Counted from the stretch's first letter, positions 1-9,188 are shown. The stretch is 64,000 nucleotides of DNA from Modicisalibacter radicis (GCF_900961225.1 NZ_CAAHFN010000054.1:310001-374000), one strand, 5' to 3'. Notes: a model not told the origin generated them from the letters alone. Translations and numbers: made by a program.

Positions 1-498
1 ATCGCCGGCGATGGCGGCGGCATCGGCGGGGCACGCAACGCCGAACGGGAAGGCCATCTCGCCGGCTTTGCGGCCATCGCGTCGCTGGGGCGCCAGCCCA
101 CGAAACGACGGTCCGCAACCACACGCAGGCTGCTGGCAGCACGTCGGCGGGACCTCGCGGCACGGCCGCTGCTGGATGCCCTGTTCCGGGTTCCCGAGGG
201 CTGGTTGGCCGAGCAGCCGCCGGAAACCCTGGTCTGCCGCTGCGAGGCCGTCACCCGCGGCGAACTCGACGAGGCGATCGCTCAGGGCGGCAGCGGCCCC
301 AATCAGCTGAAGGCCTTCACCCGCTGCGGGATGGGGCCCTGCCAGGGACGCCAATGCGGCGAGAGCGTCACGCGTCTGCTCGCCTCACGGACCCGCCGGT
401 CTCCGGACGATATCGGCTATTACCACATCCGCCCGCCAGTGCACTCGATCACGCTCGGCGAACTGGCCGCCGACGATTTCGACAATACCAATAACTGA
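1..498 (+). CDS. FAD-dependent oxidoreductase subunit with BFD-type [2Fe-2S] domain, 3' end only (opine-oxidase/HcnB-like)
   Basis: The frame is open from base 1, so only the last 166 residues are present. The first residues (GDGGGIGGARNAEREG) resemble the C-terminal FAD-binding stretch of the opine oxidase alpha subunit / HcnB family. The tail holds a BFD-like [2Fe-2S] domain with Cys79, Cys81, Cys109 and Cys114 of the fragment (pattern CRC...C-x4-C). It ends with the family-typical YYHIRPPVHSITLGELA stretch. Such subunits pair with a second flavoprotein to oxidise opines or related imino/amino acids, passing electrons to the respiratory chain. The amino-acid-type ABC binding protein 51 bp downstream supports an amino-acid or opine catabolic operon. 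The exact substrate cannot be read. Confidence 0.8.
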   Translation: MAGDGGGIGGARNAEREGHLAGFAAIASLGRQPTKRRSATTRRLLAARRRDLAARPLLDALFRVPEGWLAEQPPETLVCRCEAVTRGELDEAIAQGGSGPNQLKAFTRCGMGPCQGRQCGESVTRLLASRTRRSPDDIGYYHIRPPVHSITLGELAADDFDNTNN

Positions 499-549
499 CA
501 AAAGCCAAGCCACGCTCACGAACCACAACAAAGACCGAGAGGACTCCCC

Positions 550-1302
550 ATGAAAAAGCTCCTGTTGAGTGCCACCTTGACGCTGGCCGCGGCCGGAATC
601 ACGACCGTGCAGGCCGACGATGGCCCGCTGCGCATCGGGGTCGACGTACCCTACGCCCCCTACCAGTACAAGCTGCCCGACGGCACGATCACCGGCTTCG
701 AGGTCGAACTGGTCGCTGCCGCCTGCCAGCAGATGCAGCGAGAATGCCGGTGGGTCGAACAATCGTGGGACGGCATCATTCCTGCGCTACTGGCGCGCAA
801 GTTCGACCTGATCGCCTCGTCGATGAACATCACCGAGGATCGCGCCAAGCAGGTGCTGTTCTCCGATCCCTACTTCCAGGTTCCCTCCGTCTGGGTCGGC
901 CAGGCCGGGCATGACTGGCAGCCGGGGGATGGCGATCTTGCCGACGCCGCCATCGGCGTCCAACAAGGGACGATTCAGGACGAATACGTCACGCGCTTCT
1001 ATCCCAAGGCCGACATTCGCCGCTACGGTGATTCCGGCGCGGTGGTCAACGACATGCAGGCCAAACGGCTCGACCTGGTCTTCACCGCCTTTCCGCTGGC
1101 CCAGGAAACCCTGCTCGGCGACGAGGAATTCGCACGCGTGGGCAAGCTGGTCACCGGACCCGAGTCGATCTACGGGCCCGGTATCGGTGCCGCCTTCCGC
1201 AAGCGTGACGCGGCCTTGGCCGAGGACTTCAACGCAGCGATGGGCGAGATCAAGGCCGACGGCACCTTCCAGCGCCTCCACGAAAAGTATTTCGGCGAGT
1301 AG
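550..1302 (+). CDS. ABC transporter periplasmic substrate-binding protein, amino acid/opine type (SBP_bac_3)
   Basis: This is a 250-residue periplasmic solute receptor. Residues 1-22 form a Sec signal peptide (MKKLLLS... ending VQA). The mature protein starts with the family core RIGVDVPYAPYQYKLPDG, followed by GFEVELVAA and DGIIPALLARKFDLIASSM. These are hallmarks of family 3 binding proteins for polar amino acids and opines. Length is normal. A GAGAGGA ribosome site precedes the ATG. It follows the opine-oxidase-like gene, so the two probably act on the same substrate. The permease and ATPase genes are not downstream here, because the next gene faces the other way. Confidence 0.88.
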   Translation: MKKLLLSATLTLAAAGITTVQADDGPLRIGVDVPYAPYQYKLPDGTITGFEVELVAAACQQMQRECRWVEQSWDGIIPALLARKFDLIASSMNITEDRAKQVLFSDPYFQVPSVWVGQAGHDWQPGDGDLADAAIGVQQGTIQDEYVTRFYPKADIRRYGDSGAVVNDMQAKRLDLVFTAFPLAQETLLGDEEFARVGKLVTGPESIYGPGIGAAFRKRDAALAEDFNAAMGEIKADGTFQRLHEKYFGE

Positions 1303-1310
1303 CCGGCCGC

Positions 1311-1335
1311 GACGGGGGCCATCTACGGCCCCGTC
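1311..1335. terminator. Hairpin between convergent genes
   Basis: GACGGGG(G)CC and GGCCCCGTC form a 9-bp stem with one bulged G and a 6-nt loop, 9 bp after the stop of the binding-protein gene. There is no T-run, so it is a weak or Rho-assisted terminator at best. The rest of 1336-1466 shows no gene. Confidence 0.4.
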
Positions 1336-1466
1336 ATCCGCCCTCTCAGGCCGCAACCCGCAGCTCGTGCTGGTCGAACACCGCCTCGATGACGTCTTCG
1401 GTTCATGCGTCCCGGCGAGGTCCCCCGAGTACAGGCACCCGTGGCAGGCCCCCAAACCGGTGCACT

Positions 1467-2834
1467 TCAGTCGCCGCCCGCGAGGTCGCGGAACGCCTCG
1501 CGACGCAGGCCGTGGCGGTGCATCTTCTGATTGAGGGTGCGCCGCGGCAGGTCCAGCTCGTCGAGCACCGCCTGGATATTGCCCTGGTGGCGCGCCAGGG
1601 CGGCGCGCAACAGCGCGGCCTCGAACGCCGCGACCTGATCGTTGAGCGAGCCGCCGCCGGCCTCGCGGGGGCCGTCGCCGGGCCGGGGCGTCAGTTGCGG
1701 GATGTCGAGCCCCAGGGTGTGGCGGGTGGCGGCGTTGCGCAGCTCGCGCAGGTTGCCCGGCCAGGCGTGGCGGCTGAGCGCGGCGAACAGCTCGCTGTCC
1801 ATCTCGCGCGGCGGCCGTTGATGCACCTCGGCGGCCTGGCGGCAGAAGTGCGCGAACAGCAGCGGGATGTCCTCGCGGCGCTCGCGCAGCGCCGGGACCG
1901 TCAGCTCGGCGATCGCCAGCCGGTAGTAGAGATCCTCGCGGAACGCCCCCTCGCCGGCCAGCGCCAGCAGGTCGGCCTTGCTCGCCGCGACCACCCGCAG
2001 ATCGAGCGCGATCACCCGATTGCTGCCCAGGCGGGTCACCTCGCCCTCCTGCAAAGCGCGCAACAGCTTGACCTGGGCGGCCAGCGGCATCGACTCGATC
2101 TCGTCGAGAAACAGGGTACCGCCGCTGGCGTGTTCGAGCTTGCCGACCCGGGTCTCCAGCGCGCCGGTGAAGGCGCCCTTTTCATGGCCGAACAGCTCCG
2201 ACTCGAACAGCTCCGGGGCGATCGCCCCGCAATTCAGCGCCACGAACGGCGCCGCCGCGCCGGGGCCGAACTCGTGCAGGCTGCGCGCCACCACCTCCTT
2301 GCCGCTGCCGGTCTCGCCGCAGACCAGCACGTTGGCGCGGGTCGGCGCGAGGTTGGCGAGCTGATCGCGCAGCCGCCGCATGCCCGGCGCCTCGCCGATC
2401 AGCCGCGCGGCCAGCCCGCCCTGGCGCAGCGCCTGGCGCAAGCGGCGGTTTTCCTGACCCAGGCGGCGCCGCTCGAGGGCGCGCCGCACCTGCTCCTCGA
2501 GACGCTCGGGTTCATAGGGCTTCTCGATGAAGTCCCAGGCACCCTGGCGCATGGCATCCACCGCCATCGGCACGTCGCCATGGCCGGTGATCAACAGCAC
2601 CGGCACCTCGTCGTCGAGCGTCTGAACTTCGCGCAGCAGACTCAGGCCGTCGAGGCCGGGCATCTTGACGTCAGAGATCAGCGCGCCGCAGGGCTCGCCC
2701 GCGCCGAGCGCGGCGAGCACCGCTTCGCCGCTGACGAAACTACGCACCGGCAAGTCACCGAGCTCGAACCACTGGCTCAGCGACTCGCGCACGCCGGGGT
2801 CGTCGTCGACCAGCCAGACCGGCAGCTCGCTCAT
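1467..2834 (-). CDS. dctD: Sigma-54-dependent response regulator, DctD-like
   Basis: This 455-residue NtrC-family response regulator has a receiver domain at about 1-120, with acidic residues at 10-12 and phospho-acceptor Asp55 in the LISDVKMPG stretch. The AAA+ domain at about 145-375 has Walker A GETGSGKE (173-180), the sigma-54 loop GAFTGA (220-225) and Walker B LFLDE (241-245). A Fis-type helix-turn-helix lies at about 415-450. It overlaps the upstream sensor-kinase gene by 4 bp, so the two are translationally coupled and form one phosphorelay. DctD proteins classically activate C4-dicarboxylate uptake promoters. No dicarboxylate TRAP genes adjoin this pair, so the target is unproven. Confidence 0.9.
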   Translation of the reverse strand: MSELPVWLVDDDPGVRESLSQWFELGDLPVRSFVSGEAVLAALGAGEPCGALISDVKMPGLDGLSLLREVQTLDDEVPVLLITGHGDVPMAVDAMRQGAWDFIEKPYEPERLEEQVRRALERRRLGQENRRLRQALRQGGLAARLIGEAPGMRRLRDQLANLAPTRANVLVCGETGSGKEVVARSLHEFGPGAAAPFVALNCGAIAPELFESELFGHEKGAFTGALETRVGKLEHASGGTLFLDEIESMPLAAQVKLLRALQEGEVTRLGSNRVIALDLRVVAASKADLLALAGEGAFREDLYYRLAIAELTVPALRERREDIPLLFAHFCRQAAEVHQRPPREMDSELFAALSRHAWPGNLRELRNAATRHTLGLDIPQLTPRPGDGPREAGGGSLNDQVAAFEAALLRAALARHQGNIQAVLDELDLPRRTLNQKMHRHGLRREAFRDLAGGD

Positions 2835-4732
2835 GTCAGAGAGTCCTCCTGGTTGGGTTGGCGGCGGCGCGCCTCGAGGGCACGTGGCAGCTCGACGATG
2901 AAGGCCGCGCCGCCCGGCGCGCCGGTGCGGTTCTCGGCGCGGATACGCCCATCGAGATCCTGAACGATGCCGTAGGCGATGAACAGACCCAGCCCCAGCC
3001 CGTCACCGACCTCCTTGGTGGTGAAGAAAGGATCGAAGAGCTGCTCGATCACTGCCTCGTCGATCCCCGGGCCGTTGTCGCCGACCGTCAACACCACCCG
3101 CGTGTCGCTCATCGCCACACTGACCGTCAGCCGTGGCGCCTTTACCTCGCGCAGCGCGTCCAGGGCGTTGCGCAGCAGGTTGGTGAGCAGTTGCTCGATG
3201 CGCACGGTATCGCCGGCCACGTGGATCGGCCGCGCTCCCTCGGGCAGCGCGAGTTCGAGGTCGACCTGCTGGCGCGCGATGCGCTCGTCGAGCAGGTCGA
3301 GCACGAAGTCGAGCCGCGCCCGCAGGTCGATCGGCTCGCGGGCGCCACCCTTGCGGGCGAACAGCTTGAGCTGGCGAATCAACGTGGCGAGCCGTTCGGA
3401 AAGCGCCTGGATGCGCTGGAAGTTGTCCTGGGCCGAGTCGGGCCGGCCGCGCTCGAGCAACCGCGCGCCGCTCGCCGCGTAGGTGCGGATACCGGCCAGC
3501 GGCTGGTTGAGCTCGTGGGCGATGCCCGCCGCCATGGTGCCCAGCGCCGCCAGCTTGCCGGCCTGGACCAGTTCGGCCTGGGCCGATTCGAGCTCGCGGG
3601 TCCGCGCCTCGACACGGCTCTCCAGACGCTCGTTGGCGTCGCGCATCAGCCGCGCCTCGCGCTCGCGCAGCCACAGCCGCTGCTGACGCTCGCGCAGCCA
3701 CAACCCCAGCAACAGCAAGGCCAGACACAGCGCGCCGGCGACCAGTACGGCATTGCGTGCACTGGCATACAGCGGGCGTACCGGCACCAGGTAATGCATC
3801 CGCCAGCCCAGGCCGCCTGCCCCGCTGGCCGCCATGGCGGTGAAGAATCGCTCGCCGACGCCATTGCCGTCGACCAGCAGCGAGCCATCGCCCAGCCGCT
3901 CGCCCAGGGGACGCAGATCGGTACCGTTGAACTGGCGCTGGGCACGGATCTCGCCCAGCGCCTCGGCGTCCATCCCGCCCAGATAGCGATAGCGCCAATC
4001 GGCGCGGCTGGAGAGAATCACCACGCCGTGGGCATCGCTCAACAGCACTTTCTCGCCGGCCTGACGCCAGTCGGCCTGCAGCGACTCCAGCGAGACCTTG
4101 ACCGCGACCACCCCGAGCGGCGACGATGCGCGAGTTTCCCCGGCCGGTGGCGCGTCGCTCGCCGCCGGGGGCGAAGCGGCGCCGGCCGCCGCCGGGGCCG
4201 AGACATCACCGGCCGTCACCGCGGCCGAGACAAAGTACCCCGGACGGCCGGTGGTACTGCCTACGGCAAAGAACTCGCCCTGCCCGCCCTGCATGGCCTG
4301 CCGAAAATAGGGCCGGTAATCGTAGCGGTGGCCGACGAAGCTGTCCTCGCCGGCGGCATTGCTCGCCGCGACGGTCAGCCCCCGGGCGTTCATCAGGTAG
4401 ATCGCCTCGGCGCCGGAGCGTGCGGCGACCCGCGCCAGATGCTCGTTGATCCGCCGTATCATCGCCGCGTTGAGGGTATCCTGCGGCTGGCGGCCCAGTG
4501 CCGAGCGGATCAGCGGCTGGCGCGCCAGCAGGTCGGGCAGGTAGGTGAAGCGCTCGAGCGCGCCGTCGAGGCTGCTGGTATACAACGCCAAGCGGGTGTC
4601 GGCGTGGCGTCGCGCCTCGCGCAGGGCATTGTCGAACTGCCAGTGCCATACCCACCACAGCAGCACGACGGTAACGAGGCCGCCGGCAAACGCCGCCAGG
4701 CGCCGCAAGCGGCGTCGGCGAACCGGACTCAC
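2831..4732 (-). CDS. dctB: Sensor histidine kinase, DctB-like
   Basis: This is a 633-residue membrane kinase. A first TM segment follows the N-terminal RRRRLRR patch, then a periplasmic PDC/Cache-type sensor, a second TM segment (VLVAGALCLALLLLGLWL), a coiled coil rich in Glu/Arg, HisKA with His406 in GIAHELNQP, and an ATPase domain with N box and DNGPGID at about 551-557. The GTG start at 4732 is chosen because it overlaps the stop of the preceding lipoprotein gene (GTGA) and leads straight into the TM helix. The longer upstream frame is low-quality antisense sequence. The sensor contains an Ala/Pro/Ser-rich insertion (around APAAAGAASPPAASDAPP). It pairs with the DctD-like regulator, and ligand identity is unknown. 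Confidence 0.88.
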   Translation of the reverse strand: MSPVRRRRLRRLAAFAGGLVTVVLLWWVWHWQFDNALREARRHADTRLALYTSSLDGALERFTYLPDLLARQPLIRSALGRQPQDTLNAAMIRRINEHLARVAARSGAEAIYLMNARGLTVAASNAAGEDSFVGHRYDYRPYFRQAMQGGQGEFFAVGSTTGRPGYFVSAAVTAGDVSAPAAAGAASPPAASDAPPAGETRASSPLGVVAVKVSLESLQADWRQAGEKVLLSDAHGVVILSSRADWRYRYLGGMDAEALGEIRAQRQFNGTDLRPLGERLGDGSLLVDGNGVGERFFTAMAASGAGGLGWRMHYLVPVRPLYASARNAVLVAGALCLALLLLGLWLRERQQRLWLREREARLMRDANERLESRVEARTRELESAQAELVQAGKLAALGTMAAGIAHELNQPLAGIRTYAASGARLLERGRPDSAQDNFQRIQALSERLATLIRQLKLFARKGGAREPIDLRARLDFVLDLLDERIARQQVDLELALPEGARPIHVAGDTVRIEQLLTNLLRNALDALREVKAPRLTVSVAMSDTRVVLTVGDNGPGIDEAVIEQLFDPFFTTKEVGDGLGLGLFIAYGIVQDLDGRIRAENRTGAPGGAAFIVELPRALEARRRQPNQEDSLT

Positions 4733-5121
4733 GGCGCCTGGCTGCCCACCGCATCGACACCGGCGAGCCGGGCCTGGATGGCCGCAATCAACGAATCGAA
4801 GCGGGCCGGATCGAGCGGCTGGCCAGCCTGGCGCCCATGAATGGACAGCCGGGTACCGGACGCCGCCTCGCTGGTCTCGAGGGTCACCACATAGCCCGAG
4901 CGGGTCGCCAGCACCGCGTCGATACGGCCCAGCTCGGCGTCCGCCAGCCGGATCACGAACCCGCGCTCGACCAACTCGTCGATGGCACTGGCCAACGTCT
5001 GGCGCGGCGTGGCGTCCACCACCACCAGCCGCTCGCTCGGGGCAACCCGGGACGTGGCGCAACCAGTCACCGCCGCGGCCAGCATCAGCAGCAGTGTCGA
5101 CAGCAAAGCCAGGCGTCTCAT
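4729..5121 (-). CDS. Small putative lipoprotein
   Basis: This 130-residue protein has a lipoprotein-like signal: a short hydrophobic stretch (LALLSTLLLMLAAAVTG) then Cys in a VTGC lipobox. The rest (DATPRQTLASAIDELVERGFVI...) is a small alpha/beta domain that I do not recognise. A strong GGAGG site precedes the ATG at 5121. It overlaps the lipoprotein gene before it (ATGA) and the dctB-like gene after it (GTGA), so the four genes form one tightly coupled operon. An accessory role in sensing at the envelope is an inference from position only. Confidence 0.7.
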   Translation of the reverse strand: MRRLALLSTLLLMLAAAVTGCATSRVAPSERLVVVDATPRQTLASAIDELVERGFVIRLADAELGRIDAVLATRSGYVVTLETSEAASGTRLSIHGRQAGQPLDPARFDSLIAAIQARLAGVDAVGSQAP

Positions 5122-5675
5122 GGTGCCTCCGGGGTGTTCAGCAAACGCGACTCGATGGCCCCGCTGACCTCGCGGCAGAAGGCATCGCGATTGTAGCTGC
5201 GGGCATCGATCACGTAGCCATCGCCATCGACGACGCTCGAGTCGCGGGTCATCTTGACCGTCTCGTCGCCGATGACCAGCGATACCCGCTCGATCTGCAC
5301 CGGGTCGTCGAAGCCACCGCCGACGCCGATACCCAGCCCGAACCCGGTTGCCGAGTGCCGGCGCGAACCGCCCCAGAAGGAGATACCGTCGTACCAGGGA
5401 TGGTCGACGGCGCCCATTCCCGGCTGCCGGGTGCTGCGCTCGGCGCTCACCACGCCCAGCGACAGATCGGTGTTGCGGATGCTGAAATCGCGCGCCTCGA
5501 GCTCGGCGATCCCCGCCCGCACCCAGGCCTCCGTCGATGCCTGGGTACGTCGGGGCCAGCTGCAGGATGCCGGCAGCTGGGCCGATGCGCCCGCTTCCAA
5601 TGGCCCGGGACCGGTCTGACAGCCGGCAATGGCTAGGCCGGCGATGACGGCCAACACGCGAAGCCCAATGGTCAT
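5118..5675 (-). CDS. Putative lipoprotein of unknown function
   Basis: This 185-residue protein starts MTIGLRVLAVIAGLAIAGC, a lipoprotein signal with an IAGC lipobox at Cys19. The mature region includes a Gly-rich segment (GFGLGIGVGGGFDD) and ends in a short polar domain. A GAGG site lies before the ATG. It is the first gene of the four-gene run leading to the DctB/DctD-like pair and overlaps the next gene by 4 bp. No enzyme motif is visible. I do not recognise the family. Confidence 0.7.
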   Translation of the reverse strand: MTIGLRVLAVIAGLAIAGCQTGPGPLEAGASAQLPASCSWPRRTQASTEAWVRAGIAELEARDFSIRNTDLSLGVVSAERSTRQPGMGAVDHPWYDGISFWGGSRRHSATGFGLGIGVGGGFDDPVQIERVSLVIGDETVKMTRDSSVVDGDGYVIDARSYNRDAFCREVSGAIESRLLNTPEAP

Positions 5676-5982
5676 GGCAAGCGCCTCCTCGGCGGCGGTA
5701 GTCGGTATTCTTCAAGCGTAGCGCGCCTGGTTGTCCGGCGTTCGCCGGCACGCACCCTACAGGACGAAAGCAGCATGACCGGGCGATGCTCGCCATGGCC
5801 AACCTCGCCCGTCATTCAACCACATTCGGGGCCGGATCGCCGATTCGGGCCACGCCGTGGGGCCAGCGACCGGCCTCGTTCGGCGTTTTCTTTGCCGTCC
5901 GATTGACGCATATTGGCGGTTGCCCGCGCGGCGGCGGACACGTTCCACGTTCACACGACGAAACGCAAGGGATACTGTCATC
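5676..5982. other. Divergent intergenic region without a gene
   Basis: These 307 bases lie between the lipoprotein operon (leftward) and gntP (rightward) and must contain both promoters. I see a TTGACG at 5902-5907 that could be a -35, but no convincing -10 at the right spacing. There is no operator-grade palindrome. Confidence 0.4.
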
Positions 5983-7353
5983 ATGCTCTACCTCTCGATT
6001 CTGATCGCGCTCATCGCCTTCATCGTACTGGCCACCTCGCGCTGGAAGCTGCACCCCTTTCTGGTGTTGCTGGCCGGGGCGCTGATTGCGGGTTTCGCCT
6101 ATGGCCTGCCGGCGGCCGAGATCGTCGCGACCATCGGCTCGGGCTTCGGCGGCATACTCGGCAGTATCGGCCTGGTGATCGCCCTGGGCACCATCATCGG
6201 GGTGATACTCGAGCGCAGCGGCGCGGCGCTGACCATGGCCGAGACGATCATCCGCCTGCTCGGCGAGCGATTCCCGACCCTGACCATGTCGCTGATCGGT
6301 TATCTGGTCTCGATCCCGGTGTTCTGTGATTCAGGCTACGTGATCCTGAATTCGCTGAAGAACGCCGTCGCCGCGCGCATGAAGGTCTCGGTCACCGCAA
6401 TGAGCGTGGCACTGGCCACCGGGCTTTATGCCACCCATACCTTCGTGCCGCCCACCCCCGGGCCGATCGCCGCGGCTGGCAACCTGGGTCTGGGCAGCAA
6501 CCTGGGCCTGCTGATCGCGCTCGGCGCGATCGTCGCGCTGATCACGGCGATGGCCGGCATGCTCTGGGCCAACCGCTTCATCGACCGCGACGATGCCAAT
6601 GCCGGCCTGCTTACCGAAGAGGGCCAGGCGCTCGATACCGACGACCCCTTTGCCGCCTTCCGCGAAAAGCACGGCGCGCTGCCCAGTGCCAGCAAGGCCT
6701 TCGCACCGATCCTGCTGCCGATCGCGCTGATCTGCCTGGGCTCGGTGGCCAGTTTTCCCACCGCGCCGCTGGGCGAGGGTTGGCTACAGGCGACGCTGAA
6801 CTTCCTGGGCAGCCCGTTGATCGCGCTGGCCATCGGGGTCGCCGCCGCCTGCACGCTGCTACCCGTCGGCCGCAAGATCGAGGCCCTGCACACGCAGGTC
6901 GGCGAGGGTATCACCGCCGCCGCGCCGATTCTGTTGATCACCGGCGCCGGCGGAGCCTTCGGCGCGGTTCTGAAGGCTACTCCGCTGGGCGATTTCCTGG
7001 GCGAGACACTCTCCTCGCTGGGCATCGGCCTGTTCATGCCGTTCCTGGTCGCCGCGGCACTCAAGACCGCCCAGGGCTCGTCGACCGTGGCGCTGGTGAC
7101 CACCTCGGCGCTGATCGCGCCGATGCTCGGCAGCATCGGTCTGGACAGTGACACCGGGCGCACACTGGCGGTGCTGGCGATCGGCGCCGGAGCGATGACC
7201 GTATCGCATGCCAACGACAGCTTTTTCTGGGTGGTGTCCCAGTTCAGCCGCATGCCCGTCGCCCTGGCCTATCGAGCGCAGACCCTGGCCACCCTGATCC
7301 AGGGCGTGACCGGCATCCTGGTGGTCTGGCTGATGAGCCTGGTGCTGCTATGA
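5983..7353 (+). CDS. GntP-family permease (gluconate/glycerate:H+ symporter)
   Basis: This is a 456-residue polytopic inner-membrane protein with about 12 hydrophobic segments. The start at 5983 (MLYLSILIALIAFIVL) is preferred over upstream in-frame codons because it opens directly into TM1 and gives the normal family length. GntP landmarks include IALGTIIGVILERSGAA, HTFVPPTPGPIAAA and SHANDSFFWVV near the C-terminus. It takes up sugar acids with protons. The glycerate kinase gene follows immediately (ends overlap or sit 14 bp apart), so D-glycerate is the most likely substrate, by context. Confidence 0.88.
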   Translation: MLYLSILIALIAFIVLATSRWKLHPFLVLLAGALIAGFAYGLPAAEIVATIGSGFGGILGSIGLVIALGTIIGVILERSGAALTMAETIIRLLGERFPTLTMSLIGYLVSIPVFCDSGYVILNSLKNAVAARMKVSVTAMSVALATGLYATHTFVPPTPGPIAAAGNLGLGSNLGLLIALGAIVALITAMAGMLWANRFIDRDDANAGLLTEEGQALDTDDPFAAFREKHGALPSASKAFAPILLPIALICLGSVASFPTAPLGEGWLQATLNFLGSPLIALAIGVAAACTLLPVGRKIEALHTQVGEGITAAAPILLITGAGGAFGAVLKATPLGDFLGETLSSLGIGLFMPFLVAAALKTAQGSSTVALVTTSALIAPMLGSIGLDSDTGRTLAVLAIGAGAMTVSHANDSFFWVVSQFSRMPVALAYRAQTLATLIQGVTGILVVWLMSLVLL

Positions 7354-7367
7354 CAGCGAGGAACGCC

Positions 7368-8537
7368 ATGAAAGTGCTGATTGCTCCCGACAGTTACAAG
7401 GACGCCCTGAGCGCCCGCGAGGCGGCGGCGGCGATCGCTCGAGGCCTGCGCCGGGCGCTGCCCGAGGCCGAGCTGGTCGAATGCCCGATGGGCGACGGCG
7501 GCGAGGGCACGCTCGATGCGCTGCTCGCCTCGACCGGGGCCGAGCGGCGTACCGCCGCCGTTCACGATGCGCTGGACCGTCCCGCCGAGGCGGCCTGGGG
7601 CTGGCACGCGGCCAGTCGCACGGCCTACGTCGAGCTCGCCGAGGCCAGCGGCCTGCAGGCCCTGGCGCGTGCCGAGCGCACCGCGCTGACCAGCACCACC
7701 CGCGGGGTCGGCGAGCTGATTCTCGCCGCCCTCGAGGCCGGCGCCGAACGGCTGGTCCTGACGCTGGGCGGCAGCGCCACCAACGATGCCGGGGCGGGCA
7801 TGCTCGCGGCACTGGGTGCACGCCTGCTGGACCACGCCGGCCGGCCGTTGCCCCCCGGCGGCGCGGCGCTGGCCGGGCTGGCCCGCCTGGACCTGTCCGG
7901 GCTCGACCCCCGCCTCGCCGGGCTGCGGATCGAAACCGCCGTCGACGTCGACAATCCCCTGACCGGGCCGCGCGGGGCGAGTGCCGTGTTCGGCCCCCAG
8001 AAGGGCGCCAGCGAGGCCGACGTCGAGCGGCTCGACGCCGCCCTGGCCCACTTCGCCGACCGTGTCGCCGAGACCCTGGGCCGCGACGAGCGCGACCACC
8101 CCGGCGCGGGCGCCGCCGGGGGCATGGGCTTTGCCGCCGGCGCGCTGCTGAATGCCGAGCTGCGCCCGGGGATCGAGCTGGTCATGGACCAGGCCGGCTT
8201 CGACACAGCGCTCGCCGACAGCGACCTGGTGATCACCGGCGAGGGCCAGCTCGACGGCCAGAGCCTGGCCGGCAAGACGCCGATCGGCATCGCCCGGCGC
8301 GCCCGTGAGCGCGGCGTCCCCACGGTGGTGCTCGCCGGGCGGCTGGGCGATGGTTGGCAGGCCGCACACGACGAGGGCGTCAGCGCCGCACTGGCGCTGG
8401 CCGATGGTCCGATGGCGCTCGAAGAGGCGTTGGCCCGCTGCGCCGAACTGCTCGCCGAGCGTGCCGAGGCCGTGGCCCGGCTGTTTATGCTATCGCGTTC
8501 GCAGCCACGCGACCCCCACGACGGCGGCCGAACTTGA
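7368..8537 (+). CDS. garK: Glycerate 2-kinase, GarK/GlxK type
   Basis: This is a 389-residue class I glycerate kinase. It begins MKVLIAPDSYKDALSA, the signature start of the family, followed by CPMGDGGEGTLDAL, GGSATNDAGAGMLAALGA and the GEGQLDGQSLAGKTP stretch near the C-terminus. It phosphorylates D-glycerate to 2-phosphoglycerate, feeding lower glycolysis. The ATG at 7368 is chosen for its GCGAGGA ribosome site. An ATG at 7350 overlapping the gntP stop is the alternative. With the permease it forms a two-gene uptake-and-activation module. The symbol is by family, since GarK and GlxK paralogues cannot be told apart here. Confidence 0.9.
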   Translation: MKVLIAPDSYKDALSAREAAAAIARGLRRALPEAELVECPMGDGGEGTLDALLASTGAERRTAAVHDALDRPAEAAWGWHAASRTAYVELAEASGLQALARAERTALTSTTRGVGELILAALEAGAERLVLTLGGSATNDAGAGMLAALGARLLDHAGRPLPPGGAALAGLARLDLSGLDPRLAGLRIETAVDVDNPLTGPRGASAVFGPQKGASEADVERLDAALAHFADRVAETLGRDERDHPGAGAAGGMGFAAGALLNAELRPGIELVMDQAGFDTALADSDLVITGEGQLDGQSLAGKTPIGIARRARERGVPTVVLAGRLGDGWQAAHDEGVSAALALADGPMALEEALARCAELLAERAEAVARLFMLSRSQPRDPHDGGRT

Positions 8538-8689
8538 CGGCGAGCGGCGCTGAACGCACCGGGCATCCCTTGAAAGTGGCCAGCATGCCCAGATCAATAG
8601 GATAGCGCTATATCGACGATGAACCGTGATGACTGTCCGCAGGCGCTGCAGGCAGCTATCATCCAGACAACTGCCCAAGGGGATACTCA

Positions 8690-9163
8690 ATGAGCGATAC
8701 CAACGCCATCGGCCTGCACAACAGCAGCGCCAACGAACTGGCCGACAAGCTCAACACGCTGTTGGCCAACTATCAGATTTTCTACATGAACGTTCGTGGC
8801 TACCACTGGAACGTCAAGGGCCACCAGTTCTTCGAGCTGCACACCAAGTTCGAGGAGCTCTACGACGATCTGCTGACCAAGGTCGACGAAGTCGCCGAAC
8901 GGATCCTGACCCTGGGCCACCAGCCGGTTCATGCCTACAGCGACTACGTCAAGGTCGCCTCCATCCAGGAGGACAAGAACGTCCACCAGGGCGAGGAGTG
9001 CGTACGCGGCATCGTGCAGGGCTACCAGACGCTGATCGAACTGCAGCGCGAATTGCTCAGCCTGGCCTCCGATGCCGACGACGAAGGCACCGCCTCGCAG
9101 ATCGGCGACTACATCCGCGAGCAGGAAAAGACCATCTGGATGCTCAACGCCTACCTCGGCTGA
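8690..9163 (+). CDS. dps: Dps-family DNA-protection ferritin
   Basis: This 157-residue Dps protein binds DNA and oxidises Fe2+ with peroxide inside a dodecameric shell, protecting starved or stressed cells. The inter-subunit ferroxidase residues are all present with family spacing: His39, His51, Asp66 and Glu70. The helix NVRGYHWNVKGHQFFELH is diagnostic. AAGGGG precedes the ATG. A 10-bp ATAGCGCTAT palindrome sits in the upstream gap (about 8604-8613), but I cannot assign it to a regulator. A terminator hairpin follows at 9189. Confidence 0.93.
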   Translation: MSDTNAIGLHNSSANELADKLNTLLANYQIFYMNVRGYHWNVKGHQFFELHTKFEELYDDLLTKVDEVAERILTLGHQPVHAYSDYVKVASIQEDKNVHQGEECVRGIVQGYQTLIELQRELLSLASDADDEGTASQIGDYIREQEKTIWMLNAYLG

Positions 9164-9188
9164 GCACTCGCAGGGTGCTTGTTCCACA

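Noticed and set aside
1345..1400. Minus-strand fragment ending EDVIEAVFDQHELRVAA
   Set aside because: It follows an in-frame stop after a single residue, so it is at most a gene scrap of about 18 codons. Not supportable as a pseudogene.
1389..2963. Long plus-strand frame opposite dctD, and similar long antisense frames opposite dctB, tmcA, the Mo subunit, cydC/D and polA
   Set aside because: These arise because high-GC genes leave the antisense frames free of stops. Their translations are Arg/His/Gln/Gly-rich and show no family motif.
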